Source: DATGZH01 sp035297265 (GTDB lineage Bacteria > Actinomycetota > Acidimicrobiia > Acidimicrobiales > RAAP-2). From it: a stretch of 64,000 nt of DNA. The notes below the pieces were generated by a model. That model saw only the letters and a program-made list of their open reading frames with translations, was not told where the DNA came from and made no database searches. The DNA lies in the NCBI GenBank assembly GCA_035297265.1, contig DATGZH010000018.1, forward strand, positions 68,629-132,628, read 5' to 3'. The number at the start of each line of letters is the position of its first letter. Position 1 is the stretch's first letter. This document shows, piece after piece, positions 24,777 through 36,161 of the stretch. Both the position numbers and the translations under genes were made by a program.

Positions 24777-24870
24777 GGGCTGCCTCCTGTCGTCCGACGG
24801 TGCGCCCGGCCGACCGGGCGCCTTAGGGTCTCCCCGATGCCTGCTCCTGTCAACGACCGAACGAGGTGAC

Positions 24871-25755
24871 GTGGCGACCTTGCGCATCGGCAAGCTGTTC
24901 CACCTGACGCCGCTCGTCGACGACCTCGACGGGGCGGTGGAGTTCTTCACGAGCGTCTTCGCCCCGCTCGTCTACTACCGGGGCTACGCCGCCCACTGGC
25001 ACCGCGAGGCCTCGCTCATGGCCATCGCCGACTCGATCATCGAGCCGCTCCTGCCCCTGCCGCCGGCCGACGGAGCCGTCGGCACGAGCTGGTTCCGCTA
25101 CATGGAGAGCTTCGGCCCCCGCGTGCACAACGTGGCCATCTACTGCGACGACCTCGAGAGCCTGGCGGCGCGCCTCGACGAGCGGGGCGTGCGCTACACC
25201 GACGCCGGGGTCTCGACGACGCTGTTCATCCACCCGAAGGACTCGCCGGGGATGCTGGAGTTCTCGACGTCGACGTGGTCGCAGAGCGGCGACCCGCGTT
25301 TCAGCCCGCGCTGGGACGACTTCGCCCGCGACTACTGGGCTCACCGTCTGCCGCTCGGCCTGGAGCGGCTCTCCCACATCACGACGGTGGTGCGCGACCG
25401 CGACGCGGCACGGGAGTTCTACACCGGGGCCCTCGACGCCGTCGTCCTCCCCGAGCAGCCCGGGATCGACGCCGCGACGAGCCACTTCGTCGTGGTGGGT
25501 GAGGGCGTGGTGTTCGAGCTGGCCGAGCCGTCGGGTCCGGGCCGGCCGGCCGACGAGCTCGAGCGGTGCGGCGAGGGGGTCATCGGGGTGACCTTCAAGG
25601 TCCGGGACCTCGACGCCGCCCGCACCTACCTCGCGAACCGGGAGGCCGGCGAGATCCACGAGGGTCCGGGCCGGCTCTCCTTCGATGCCTCGAGGACCTG
25701 GGGCTGCGAGTACGCGTTCGGCGACCGGGCGCTCGAGGGCGACCGGCGGCAGTGA
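24871..25755 (+). CDS. VOC/glyoxalase-fold protein, two modules
   Basis: 294 residues from GTG 24871 preceded by GAGGTGA. The first module (residues 1 to about 130) begins 'LFHLTPLVDDLDGAVEFFTS' and has 'VHNVAIYCDDLESLAARLDE'. The second (about 165-285) begins 'LSHITTVVRDRDAAREFYTG' and ends 'VIGVTFKVRDLDAARTYLAN'. These are beta-alpha-beta-beta-beta repeats of the vicinal-oxygen-chelate fold. Metal ligands at the start of each module (H at 'FHLT', H at 'SHIT') and Glu near the end are consistent. It may be a dioxygenase, isomerase or lyase; the reaction is unknown. It overlaps coaA by 4 bases. Confidence 0.75.
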   Translation: MATLRIGKLFHLTPLVDDLDGAVEFFTSVFAPLVYYRGYAAHWHREASLMAIADSIIEPLLPLPPADGAVGTSWFRYMESFGPRVHNVAIYCDDLESLAARLDERGVRYTDAGVSTTLFIHPKDSPGMLEFSTSTWSQSGDPRFSPRWDDFARDYWAHRLPLGLERLSHITTVVRDRDAAREFYTGALDAVVLPEQPGIDAATSHFVVVGEGVVFELAEPSGPGRPADELERCGEGVIGVTFKVRDLDAARTYLANREAGEIHEGPGRLSFDASRTWGCEYAFGDRALEGDRRQ

Positions 25756-26648
25756 GCGACGAGGGCGCCATCCCCGCCGGCGGGGCGCCCCGCACCCTCA
25801 GCCCGGCGGCCTGGGCCGCCGTGGCGGCGGCGGTGCCGCCGAGCCTCGAACGGGCCGAGCTCGAGGCCATCGCCGCGGCGCGCCCCGGCATGACCGCCGA
25901 CGAGGTGGCCTCGTACCTGCCGCTCGCCCGGCTGGTCGTCGAGCGGTGGCGGGCCGGCCCCCGACCGTTGATCGTGGCGGTGACCGGGAGCGTGGCTGTC
26001 GGCAAGAGCACGACAGCCGAGCTGCTCGCCGTCCTCCTCGGCCGGGTCCCGGAGGGCCCCCGCGTGGCCCATGTCAGCACCGACGGCTTCCTCCTCACGA
26101 ACGCCGAGCTGGTGGCGCAGGGCGCGCTCATGCAGAAGGGCTTCCCCGCCACCTACGACCGCCCGCGGCTGCTCGAGTTCGTGACGGCGCTGCGGGCCGG
26201 CCAGGGACCGCTCCGCTTCCCCCTCTACTCCCACGTCCGCTACGACGTCGTCCCCGACGAGTACGAGGTCGTGGACCGGCCCGACGTCGTGGTCCTCGAA
26301 GGGCTCCACGTCCTCCTGCCCGACGAGCGGGAGCCGATCGGGCGGGGCCTCCCCGACCTGTTCGACCTGTCGGTCTACGTCGACGCCTCGCGCCAGGACA
26401 TCGAGCGGTGGTTCGTCGAGCGGCTCCGGCGGGTCGGCCGGGAGGTCTCGGCCGACGAGGACTCGCCGCTCCAGTTCCTCGCCTCGCTCGACGACGAGGG
26501 TGTCGCCGCCGTGGCCCACGAGGTGTGGACCGCCGTCAACCTGGTCAACCTGGTGGAGCACATCGAGCCGACCCGCGACCGGGCCGACCTCGTCTTCGAG
26601 CTCGGGCCGGACCACGCCGTCCGAAAGGTGCGGCTCCGCCCGACCTGA
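25752..26648 (+). CDS. coaA: Pantothenate kinase, type I
   Basis: 298 residues from GTG 25752, overlapping the VOC stop. The P-loop is 'TGSVAVGKSTTAE' (K85); further type I landmarks are 'VAHVSTDGFLLTN', 'MQKGFPATYDRPRLLEF' (E. coli form MKKGFPESYD), 'PLYSHVRYDVVPDEYEVV' and 'LEGLHVLLP'. It phosphorylates pantothenate in the first step of coenzyme A synthesis, is cytosolic, and the family is feedback-inhibited by CoA. The length is close to the 310-residue norm. The position in a CoA-thioester-rich region is suggestive but not evidence of a pathway link. Confidence 0.93.
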   Translation: MSDEGAIPAGGAPRTLSPAAWAAVAAAVPPSLERAELEAIAAARPGMTADEVASYLPLARLVVERWRAGPRPLIVAVTGSVAVGKSTTAELLAVLLGRVPEGPRVAHVSTDGFLLTNAELVAQGALMQKGFPATYDRPRLLEFVTALRAGQGPLRFPLYSHVRYDVVPDEYEVVDRPDVVVLEGLHVLLPDEREPIGRGLPDLFDLSVYVDASRQDIERWFVERLRRVGREVSADEDSPLQFLASLDDEGVAAVAHEVWTAVNLVNLVEHIEPTRDRADLVFELGPDHAVRKVRLRPT

Positions 26649-26668
26649 CGGTCCCGTCGCCGGGGGCG

Positions 26669-26673
<5 letters not shown>
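26644..26673. terminator. Bidirectional terminator hairpin between coaA and the ABC gene
   Basis: CCTGACG at 26644-26650 pairs with CGTCAGG at 26667-26673, and an inner CCCG/CGGG adds to the stem. The arms include the stop codons of both convergent genes. There is no T-tract in either direction, as is usual at this GC content. Confidence 0.6.
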
Positions 26674-29826
<3,153 letters not shown>

Positions 29827-29830
<4 letters not shown>

Positions 29831-30801
29831 TCGAGCCGGACCTTCGGGTTCAAGAACCCGTAGATGATGTCGACCACGAGGTTGATCAGCACGAAGCACA
29901 CCGCGGTCAGGAGGACCACCCCCTGGATGACCGGCAGGTCCTTGTCGTTGATGGCCTGGAGGGCGTAGGCCCCGATCCCGGGCAGCGAGAAGATCTGCTC
30001 GATGATGACGGTGCCGCCCAGGAGGTAGCCGAACGAGATGCCGATCACCGTGACGGCGGGGGTGAGGGCGTTCTTGAGCGCGTGCTTGTAGATGACCGCA
30101 CTGTGCGAGAGCCCCTTCGCCCGGGCCGTGCGCATGTAGTCCTGGTCGAGCGTGTCGATCATGGCCCCGCGGACCTGCCGGGCGATGGTGGCCGCCCCGC
30201 CGAGCCCGAGGGCGATCCACGGCAGGAGGAGGTGGTCGGCCCAGGAGAGTGGGGACTGGGTGAAGGGCACGTAGCCGAGGGCCGGTAGCCAGTGGAGGTC
30301 CACGGCGAAGATCGTGACGAGCATGATGGCCAGCCAGAAGTCCGGCACGGCGACGCCGAGGCTGCTCCCGACGGTCACCGACCGGTCCTCGATGGTCCCC
30401 TGGCGGATGCCCGAGATGATCCCCGCCGGCAGCCCGAGGAGCACGGAGAAGAACATGCCGCCGATGGCGATGCTGAGCGTCACCGGGAAGCGGACCCGGA
30501 GCTGCGAGGCCACCGACTGGGTCTGCATGAACAGCGAATTGCCGAGGTTCCCGTGGAGGAGCCCGTTCAGCCACCGGAGGTACTGCTTCCAGAAGGGCTC
30601 GTCGAGGTGCAGCTGGTGACGGATGAGGGCGATCTGGTGCAGGTTGGCCTTGGCCCCGCCGGCCAGGGTCACCGCCGGGTCACCGGGGATGATGAGGACC
30701 AGGCAGAAGACCCCGAAAGAGATCAGGAGCAGGAGCGGGATCGTGATCAGCAGGCGTCGCGCGACGAACGAGAGAAGAGAGCCACCTCCGCTGGACGCCA
30801 T
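29827..30801 (-). CDS. DppB-type ABC permease
   Basis: 324 residues from ATG 30801. Six hydrophobic helices are visible, the first being 'LLITIPLLLLISFGVFCLVL'. The family motif after helix 1 is 'PGDPAVTLAGG', and the EAA loop is 'DYMRTARAKGLSHSAVIYKH' plus 'ALKNALTPAVT'. It forms the second half of the membrane channel with the DppC part of the fused protein. The gene is 14 bases from the binding-protein gene and overlaps the fused gene by 4 bases, giving the operon order binding protein, DppB, fused C-D-F. Confidence 0.93.
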
Positions 30802-30815
30802 CGGTGTCCGTTAGC

Positions 30816-32441
30816 TCATTTCTTGATGTAGATGCCTGCGAGGTTCGACCGGCAGTTGCCGATGGGGGCGACCACGTGACCGCCGACCACGTTCTTGTTG
30901 TAGGCGATGATCGACGGGATGAACTCGATCGGCACCTCGAGGCCCTGGCTCATGATGGTCTTGACGGCCTGCTGGGCCAGCGGCCCCTGGACGCTCGGGC
31001 TGAGCGAGGCGTTGGCCTTGAGGGTGACGTTCGCCACCGTCGGGTTGACCGAACCCAGTTGTTGGGCGCCGAAGCCCGTGGTCTCGTACTCGGACTCGAA
31101 GTTGTTCGTGATGTCCGGTCCGTTGGTGAGGTCGTCGCTCAGGAGGGCGTCACCTAGCTTGTTGATGTAGACGTCCGTGAAGATGTCGCCGCCGGGGACC
31201 TGCTGGATGTTGGCGTGGAACCCGGCCGGGGCCATGCTGGCCTGGAGGATCTGGGCCGCCCGGTCGAAGGTGGCGTCACCGCCGGGCACGATGAACTTGA
31301 ACGTGACCCCGCTCGGGAAGCCGGCGGCCTTCAGCATCGCCTTGGACTTCTGCGGGTTGTAGGAGTAGGAGTTCCCGATGGCCTTGTTGTAGCCGGGCGA
31401 GCTCGACGGGAAGGGCTGGTAGGCCGGCTGGCCGAGGCCGCTGAACACCACGTCGTTGATCGCCGGACGGTTGACCGCGTACTCCAGGGCCGCCCGCACC
31501 TTGGCGTTGGCGAAGGGCCCGGTGTTCTCCCGCATCTGGAGGATCATGTAGTCGTAGGAGTGCGTGGTGGTGACGGCGATATTCGGGTTGTTCTTGACCG
31601 TCTTGTAGTCCTCGGGCTCGAGCTGGATCATGTCCACTGCGCCCGACGTGAGGGCGGTGACCGACGGCGGACCCGCCGCCACCTCGATGAAGTTCACCCC
31701 GCCGAGCGGGTAGGCCGACGGGTCCCAGTACTTCGGGTTCTTCACCAGCTCGACCGAGCCACCGGGCGAGTAGCTCTTCAGCATGAAGGGCCCGGCCCCG
31801 ACCGGGTGGAGGTTGGCCACCCCGTTGCCGATGGTGGAGGGATCCATCACCGAGCCGTCGATGTAGGTCGCGGCCCAGAGGAAGTCACCGGCCGTCGGCC
31901 GGTTGAGGGTGACCACGAGCGTGGTCGGGTTGACGACCTGGGTGCCCGCGATAGCGCTGAGCGAGCTGCGCAGCGGGCTCTTCTTGATGTAGTTGAGGCT
32001 TTCGGCGACGGCGGTGGCGGTGACCGGGTCGCCGTTCGAGAAGACCAGATTGGGCCGCAGATGGAAGGTGATGGTGCTGCTGTTGTTCGAGACGGTCCAG
32101 GACTGGGCCACGCCCCCGGTGATGGCCGTCTGGCCTGGCGCCGTGAGCGACTGGTACAGGTTCTGGTAGATGGTGTAGCCGCAGTCGTTCTGCTCCTTTT
32201 CGGGGTCGAACGTGCCGGCGAACTCATTGTTGAGGTCGAAGCCGTACTTCAAGATGCCGTTGGGGTTGACGTTCGAGGACGCCGCCCCGGCGCCCGTCCC
32301 CCCGGCTCCCACCGCCAACGGGACGAACAGCCCGACCGCGACGGCGCCGGCGACGGCGGCCCGCAGGCCGGGCCTCCGACCGGAGAGACGCCTGGACAGC
32401 CGTCGACCCGCGAACCCCTGCGACTTCTCGGACCTGCTCAC
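30816..32441 (-). CDS. Extracellular solute-binding protein, family 5 (peptide type)
   Basis: 541 residues from GTG 32441, with GGGGGGAG upstream. The signal peptide ('LRAAVAGAVAVGLFVPLAVG', residues about 25-50) ends without a lipobox Cys, unusual because actinobacterial binding proteins are generally lipoproteins. Family blocks are 'YTIYQNLYQSLTAPG', 'TFHLRPNLVFSNGDPVTATA', 'NPVGAGPF'-like 'HPVGAGPFMLKSYSPGG', 'NPKYWDPSAYPLG' and 'KVRAALEYAVNRPAINDVVF'. The ligand is probably a peptide, nickel-chelate or sugar acid. It is first in the operon; a TATAGT -10-like box lies about 105 bases upstream on this strand. Confidence 0.92.
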   Translation of the reverse strand: MSRSEKSQGFAGRRLSRRLSGRRPGLRAAVAGAVAVGLFVPLAVGAGGTGAGAASSNVNPNGILKYGFDLNNEFAGTFDPEKEQNDCGYTIYQNLYQSLTAPGQTAITGGVAQSWTVSNNSSTITFHLRPNLVFSNGDPVTATAVAESLNYIKKSPLRSSLSAIAGTQVVNPTTLVVTLNRPTAGDFLWAATYIDGSVMDPSTIGNGVANLHPVGAGPFMLKSYSPGGSVELVKNPKYWDPSAYPLGGVNFIEVAAGPPSVTALTSGAVDMIQLEPEDYKTVKNNPNIAVTTTHSYDYMILQMRENTGPFANAKVRAALEYAVNRPAINDVVFSGLGQPAYQPFPSSSPGYNKAIGNSYSYNPQKSKAMLKAAGFPSGVTFKFIVPGGDATFDRAAQILQASMAPAGFHANIQQVPGGDIFTDVYINKLGDALLSDDLTNGPDITNNFESEYETTGFGAQQLGSVNPTVANVTLKANASLSPSVQGPLAQQAVKTIMSQGLEVPIEFIPSIIAYNKNVVGGHVVAPIGNCRSNLAGIYIKK

Positions 32442-32546
32442 AATGTCTCCCCCCTACGTCGATGACCTGATGTGGTTCCAACGACGCGGCCGGCCATGAC
32501 GGTCGGTGGCGGAGCACCGGAGCCGACATGCCGCATCGACCTTGCG

Positions 32547-32552
32547 ACTATA
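32547..32552 (-). promoter_or_regulatory. Candidate -10 box (TATAGT) for the ABC operon
   Basis: On the minus strand the hexamer TATAGT, one mismatch from TATAAT, is an AT-rich island in GC-rich DNA. It lies between the GMC oxidoreductase stop and the binding-protein start (GTG 32441). No clear TTGACA-like -35 is found at 16-18 bases. The call is tentative. Confidence 0.35.
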
Positions 32553-32605
32553 CCGAGCGGGCCGGCGGTGACGCCCTTCGGGGTCGCCAGGATGTGACGG
32601 CCCCG

Positions 32606-34273
32606 TCAGCTGGCGAGGGCGCGGGCGTTGCGGATGGCCAGGGCCACGAGGGTGAGGGTCGGGCCGTAGCCGGCGCCGGTCGGGAAGGGCGAGGAGTCGC
32701 AGATGACGACGTTCGGGACGTCGTGGAGGCGCCCCCACTCGTCGCAGACCGAGGTGGCCGGGTCGGTGCCCATGCGGGTGGTCCCCACGATGTGGCGGGA
32801 GGCGGGGATCATCCCCATCTTCCACAGCCCGCCGAAGATGGTGTCGCCCTCGAGGCGGGGGGACGACGTCGTGCGGGCCCAGGTGGCCCCGGCCTCGGCC
32901 AGGATGGCCTCGAGCTTCGGGCCGTAGTAGGCGGAGGCCGCGAGCTCGTGGCGGTGCGGGTGGTAGGTGGTCCTCGCCACCGGCAGCCCGTGGATGTCGC
33001 GGATCTCGGGGTCGAGGTCGACCCGGTTCGTGGCCTGCGGCAGGTCCTCGCCCTGCATCGTGAAGCCGACGAGGTGGTCGCGCATGGGGGACTCCCGCAT
33101 CATCTCCTTGTGCTCGGGTCCCCAGGGGTAGAGCTTGGACTCGAGCAGGGGATGGGCCGCCGCGCCGTGCTCGACGAGCCCGCCCTTGATCCAGGGCAGC
33201 CCGGCCTCGCGGGCCGCGGCCTTGGCCGCGTCGTCCACGATGATGTGGTCGTCGTGGGTGTGGGTCACCGCCCGGCCCTTGTGGGCGTGCAGCCGCATGG
33301 GCAGGTGGCCGAACGTGAGCGTCTGGAAGTGGAACATGAGGTTCTGCCCGATCATCGGGTGCTGCATCCCCGACAGGAGCAGGAGCCGGGGCGTCTCCAT
33401 GGCCCCGGCCGCCAGGACCACGTGCTCGGCCGTCTCCACGTGGGTCTCCCCGGCGACGTCGATCCACTCGACCCCCTCGGCCCGGCCGTTCTGCACCACG
33501 ATGCGCTTCACGAAGGCGTCGGGTCGGAGCTCGGCCCGGCCGCTGAGGAGGGCCCGACGGAGCAGGGCGACCGGGTCGCCCTTGGCGTGGATCGGGCAGC
33601 CGTAGTAGGCGCAGAAGCCGCAGTTGTTGCAGGCCGGACGGCCGTCGTAGGGGACCGAGTTGCAGCCGGTCGGCGCCGGGTAGGGGTGGAAGCCCAGGCG
33701 CTCGGCGGCGGCCGACGTGACGACGGCGCAGTACATCGGGGCGCCCGGCGGCATGGGGTAGGGGCCGGACCGCCAGGGGGCGAAGGGGTTGGCCCCGGCC
33801 TCGCCGGCCACACCGACGGCCTTTTCGGCCTCGGCGTAGAACGGCTCGAGGTCGTCGTAGCCGATGGGCCAGTCGACGACGGTGGCCCCATCGACCGGGC
33901 CGAGCTCGGTGAGCATGCGGAAGTCGTCCTCCCGGAAGCGGGGGAGCTTGCCGTCGGCGTGGACCCCGCCGCCGCCGACCGTGGCCGGCAGGTTGTTCAC
34001 CTCGCCGACGTGGATCCGCTCGCCGTCCTCCTCGCGGAGCCGGAACGTCCGCGGCTCGAGCCAGGGGTCGGGGCCGAGGAAGTGCCGGCTCCAGAACTTG
34101 ATCTCGTCGTTCGAGTACTCGTACTTGAGCTGGTTCGGGTCGTCCAAGTCGATGAGGTGGTTCCGGCCCCGTTCGAAGATCACGACGGAGCGCCCCGCCG
34201 CGGTGAGGACGTCGGCTGCGGTCGAGCCGCCCGGCCCCGACCCCACGATGATGACGTCGAAGTCCCGGCTCAC
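32606..34273 (-). CDS. GMC-family FAD oxidoreductase (gluconate/sugar-dehydrogenase-type large subunit)
   Basis: 555 residues from GTG 34273, overlapping the preceding gene by GTGA. The dinucleotide-binding start is 'FDVIIVGSGPGGSTAADVLT', then 'VIFERGRNH', 'NNLPATVGGGGVHADGKLPR', and the C-terminal 'HIVGTTRMGTDPATSVCDEW' and 'DSSPFPTGAGYGPTLTLVAL', which are GMC landmarks. A cluster 'RPACNNCGFCAYYGCPIHAK' is typical of the three-subunit dehydrogenases and may hold an Fe-S cluster. It would oxidise an alcohol, sugar or sterol-like hydroxyl. The small subunit is encoded immediately upstream; no cytochrome c subunit is visible. Confidence 0.88.
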   Translation of the reverse strand: MSRDFDVIIVGSGPGGSTAADVLTAAGRSVVIFERGRNHLIDLDDPNQLKYEYSNDEIKFWSRHFLGPDPWLEPRTFRLREEDGERIHVGEVNNLPATVGGGGVHADGKLPRFREDDFRMLTELGPVDGATVVDWPIGYDDLEPFYAEAEKAVGVAGEAGANPFAPWRSGPYPMPPGAPMYCAVVTSAAAERLGFHPYPAPTGCNSVPYDGRPACNNCGFCAYYGCPIHAKGDPVALLRRALLSGRAELRPDAFVKRIVVQNGRAEGVEWIDVAGETHVETAEHVVLAAGAMETPRLLLLSGMQHPMIGQNLMFHFQTLTFGHLPMRLHAHKGRAVTHTHDDHIIVDDAAKAAAREAGLPWIKGGLVEHGAAAHPLLESKLYPWGPEHKEMMRESPMRDHLVGFTMQGEDLPQATNRVDLDPEIRDIHGLPVARTTYHPHRHELAASAYYGPKLEAILAEAGATWARTTSSPRLEGDTIFGGLWKMGMIPASRHIVGTTRMGTDPATSVCDEWGRLHDVPNVVICDSSPFPTGAGYGPTLTLVALAIRNARALAS

Positions 34274-34830
34274 GGCTGGCTGACCTCCTCGTCGGTGTAG
34301 CCCCGAGGCTGGACGTCGCCGTCCCAGCCGATGTTGCGCCAGCCCACCAGGTCCTTGTTCCCCCCGTACTCGGGAGCCCCGTACATGCCCTCGCAGGCGT
34401 GGTCGTAGAGGAGCCTCGTGAAGGACCGGTCCTCCTGTAGCCGGCGGTCCTGCTCCTGGCCGTCCACGTCGACGAAGTCCTGGCCGAGGGCCGCGATGCC
34501 CTCCCGGTAGCGCTCCTGGAGGCCGACCACCGGTCCCAGCCGCTCGCGTTCGGTGATGCCGAGAGAACCCTCGATGCGGGTCCGCCAGGCGAGCTCGTCG
34601 CGCGGCCCCAGCCGGTGGAACGTGGCGAAGCCGGGCGACCCCCCGAAGCGGCCGGAGAACGGACCGCCGGCCCAGATGAGCGGGGGATCGCTCTCGAAGG
34701 CCCCGAGGAAGCCGTCGATGTAGTCGACCACGCCGGCCTCGGTGGCACCGGGTTGCTCGTCGGTCGGGATCAGGCGGGCGCACGCGGCCTGCACGACCGC
34801 GTACTGGTGCTCGTCGAAGAACCGGGGCAT
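34270..34830 (-). CDS. Gluconate 2-dehydrogenase subunit 3-like small subunit
   Basis: 186 residues from ATG 34830 (an in-frame upstream start is 34866). 'FFDEHQYAVVQAACARLIPT' followed by 'GVVDYIDGFLGAF' fits Gluconate_2-dh3, in which a helix-rich small subunit supports folding and export of the GMC partner. No Tat signal is visible at this start. It overlaps the GMC gene by 4 bases and is divergent from the SnoaL gene. Confidence 0.75.
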   Translation of the reverse strand: MPRFFDEHQYAVVQAACARLIPTDEQPGATEAGVVDYIDGFLGAFESDPPLIWAGGPFSGRFGGSPGFATFHRLGPRDELAWRTRIEGSLGITERERLGPVVGLQERYREGIAALGQDFVDVDGQEQDRRLQEDRSFTRLLYDHACEGMYGAPEYGGNKDLVGWRNIGWDGDVQPRGYTDEEVSQP

Positions 34831-34910
34831 GGCCGAGTGTAGGTCCGTCGCATCGGCGCCTTTCAAGTTGACGATCTACCCTTGCCCCGGGAGGGGACGA
34901 CGGAGGCGAC

Positions 34911-35390
34911 ATGGGACGCTGGTCACGCGAGGAGCTCGAGGCCGCGCACGACAACTTCATGGCCAAGGCCAACGAGGCGGCGCTGACCCACGACTGGCGG
35001 CCGTGGTCCGACCTCTTCACCGACGATGCCGAGTACGTCGAGCACAACTACGGCCACTTCCACGGACGGGCGGAGATCCATCAGTGGATCACCACCACGA
35101 TGGCCGAGTGGCCCAATTCGGAGATGGATCACTTCCCGCACACCTGGTGCGTGTGCGACGAGGACCGCGGTTGGTGGATCTGCTGCGTGCAGAACCGATT
35201 CGCCGACCCCGGGGACGGGCAGACCTACCAGGAGTCCAACCTGACCGTCCTCCACTACGCCGGTGACATGAAGTTCTCCTACGAGGAGGACGCCTACAAC
35301 CCGGCCAACTTCGCCCCGGTGGTGAAGGCCTGGCGCCGGGCCCTCGCGGCGCATGACCACCCCGACCGCGGTCGGCCGCCCCGAGCCTGA
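34911..35390 (+). CDS. SnoaL/NTF2-like protein
   Basis: 159 residues from ATG 34911 with GGAGG upstream. The cone-shaped NTF2 fold is suggested by 'DWRPWSDLFTDDAEYVEHNY' and 'GHFHGRAEIHQWITTTMAEW', then strands 'HTWCVCDEDRGWWICCVQNR' and 'YQESNLTVLHYAGDMKFSYE'. D-A-x-Y-V-E-H and G-R-x-E-I are classic for this class. It could be a small isomerase, dehydratase or ligand-binding protein; no catalytic set is certain. The next gene begins 15 bases downstream, so the two are likely co-transcribed. Confidence 0.8.
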   Translation: MGRWSREELEAAHDNFMAKANEAALTHDWRPWSDLFTDDAEYVEHNYGHFHGRAEIHQWITTTMAEWPNSEMDHFPHTWCVCDEDRGWWICCVQNRFADPGDGQTYQESNLTVLHYAGDMKFSYEEDAYNPANFAPVVKAWRRALAAHDHPDRGRPPRA

Positions 35391-35405
35391 CGAAGGGGGC
35401 GACCC

Positions 35406-36161
35406 GTGGGCGTCGTGGCGGTGACCGGAGGGGCGGGCACGCTCGGCCGGCTGCTCGTGCTCCGACTCCGGGCCGCCGGTCACGAGGTCCGGGTGCTCTC
35501 GCGCCGCCCGGCCGCGGGTACCCATCGGGTCGACCTGGCCACCGGCGAAGGCCTCAGCGCCGCGCTCGACGGGGCGACCGTGGTCGTGCACGCGGCCACC
35601 GACCGGCGCCTCGGCCGCACCGACCCCGAGCAGACGCGCCGCCTCCTGGCGGCGGCGACGCACGTCGAGCACCTCCTGTACGTCTCGATCGTCGGCATCG
35701 ACGACATCCCCCTCGGCTACTACCGGCGCAAGCTCGACTGCGAGCGCCAGATCGGGGCGAGCGGCGTGCCGTCGACGATCCTGCGGGCCACCCAGTTCCA
35801 CGAGCTCGTCGCCGGGCTCCTCCGGGCGGTCGAGCGTTGGCCGGTGGCCGCGCTCCCCCTCGACGCCCGCTTCCAGACGGTGGCGGCCGACGAGGTGGCC
35901 GCCCGCCTGGTCGACCTCGTGGGCGCTCCGCCGGCCGGCCGGGCCCCCGACCTGGGCGGCCCCGAGGTGCAGACGCTCTCGGCGATGGTGGCGGTCTGGC
36001 GCGAACAGCGGGGCCGCCCGCGCCGGGTCTTCCGCCTGCCGATGCCGGGGGGCCTCGGCCGGGCCTTCCGGGAGGGCCGCAACACCTGTCCCGACCAGGC
36101 CGACGGCCGCCAGACGTGGGCCGAGTTCGTGGGTGACCTCCGCTCGCACGACCACGGCTAG
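35406..36161 (+). CDS. NmrA/SDR-type NAD(P)-binding protein
   Basis: 251 residues from GTG 35406. 'VAVTGGAGTLGRLLVLRLRA' is the Rossmann TGGxGxxG motif, then 'EVRVLSRRPAAGTHRVDLAT' (Arg-rich, favouring NADP), 'TVVVHAATDRRLG' and 'HLLYVSIVGIDDIPLGYYRR', where the S-x(6)-D and Y-x(3)-K-like 'YYRRKL' region replaces the SDR triad. The shape is that of atypical SDR/NmrA proteins, which may be redox enzymes or sensors. Its stop codon shares the palindrome CTAG with the stop of the convergent FAD gene. Confidence 0.82.
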   Translation: MGVVAVTGGAGTLGRLLVLRLRAAGHEVRVLSRRPAAGTHRVDLATGEGLSAALDGATVVVHAATDRRLGRTDPEQTRRLLAAATHVEHLLYVSIVGIDDIPLGYYRRKLDCERQIGASGVPSTILRATQFHELVAGLLRAVERWPVAALPLDARFQTVAADEVAARLVDLVGAPPAGRAPDLGGPEVQTLSAMVAVWREQRGRPRRVFRLPMPGGLGRAFREGRNTCPDQADGRQTWAEFVGDLRSHDHG

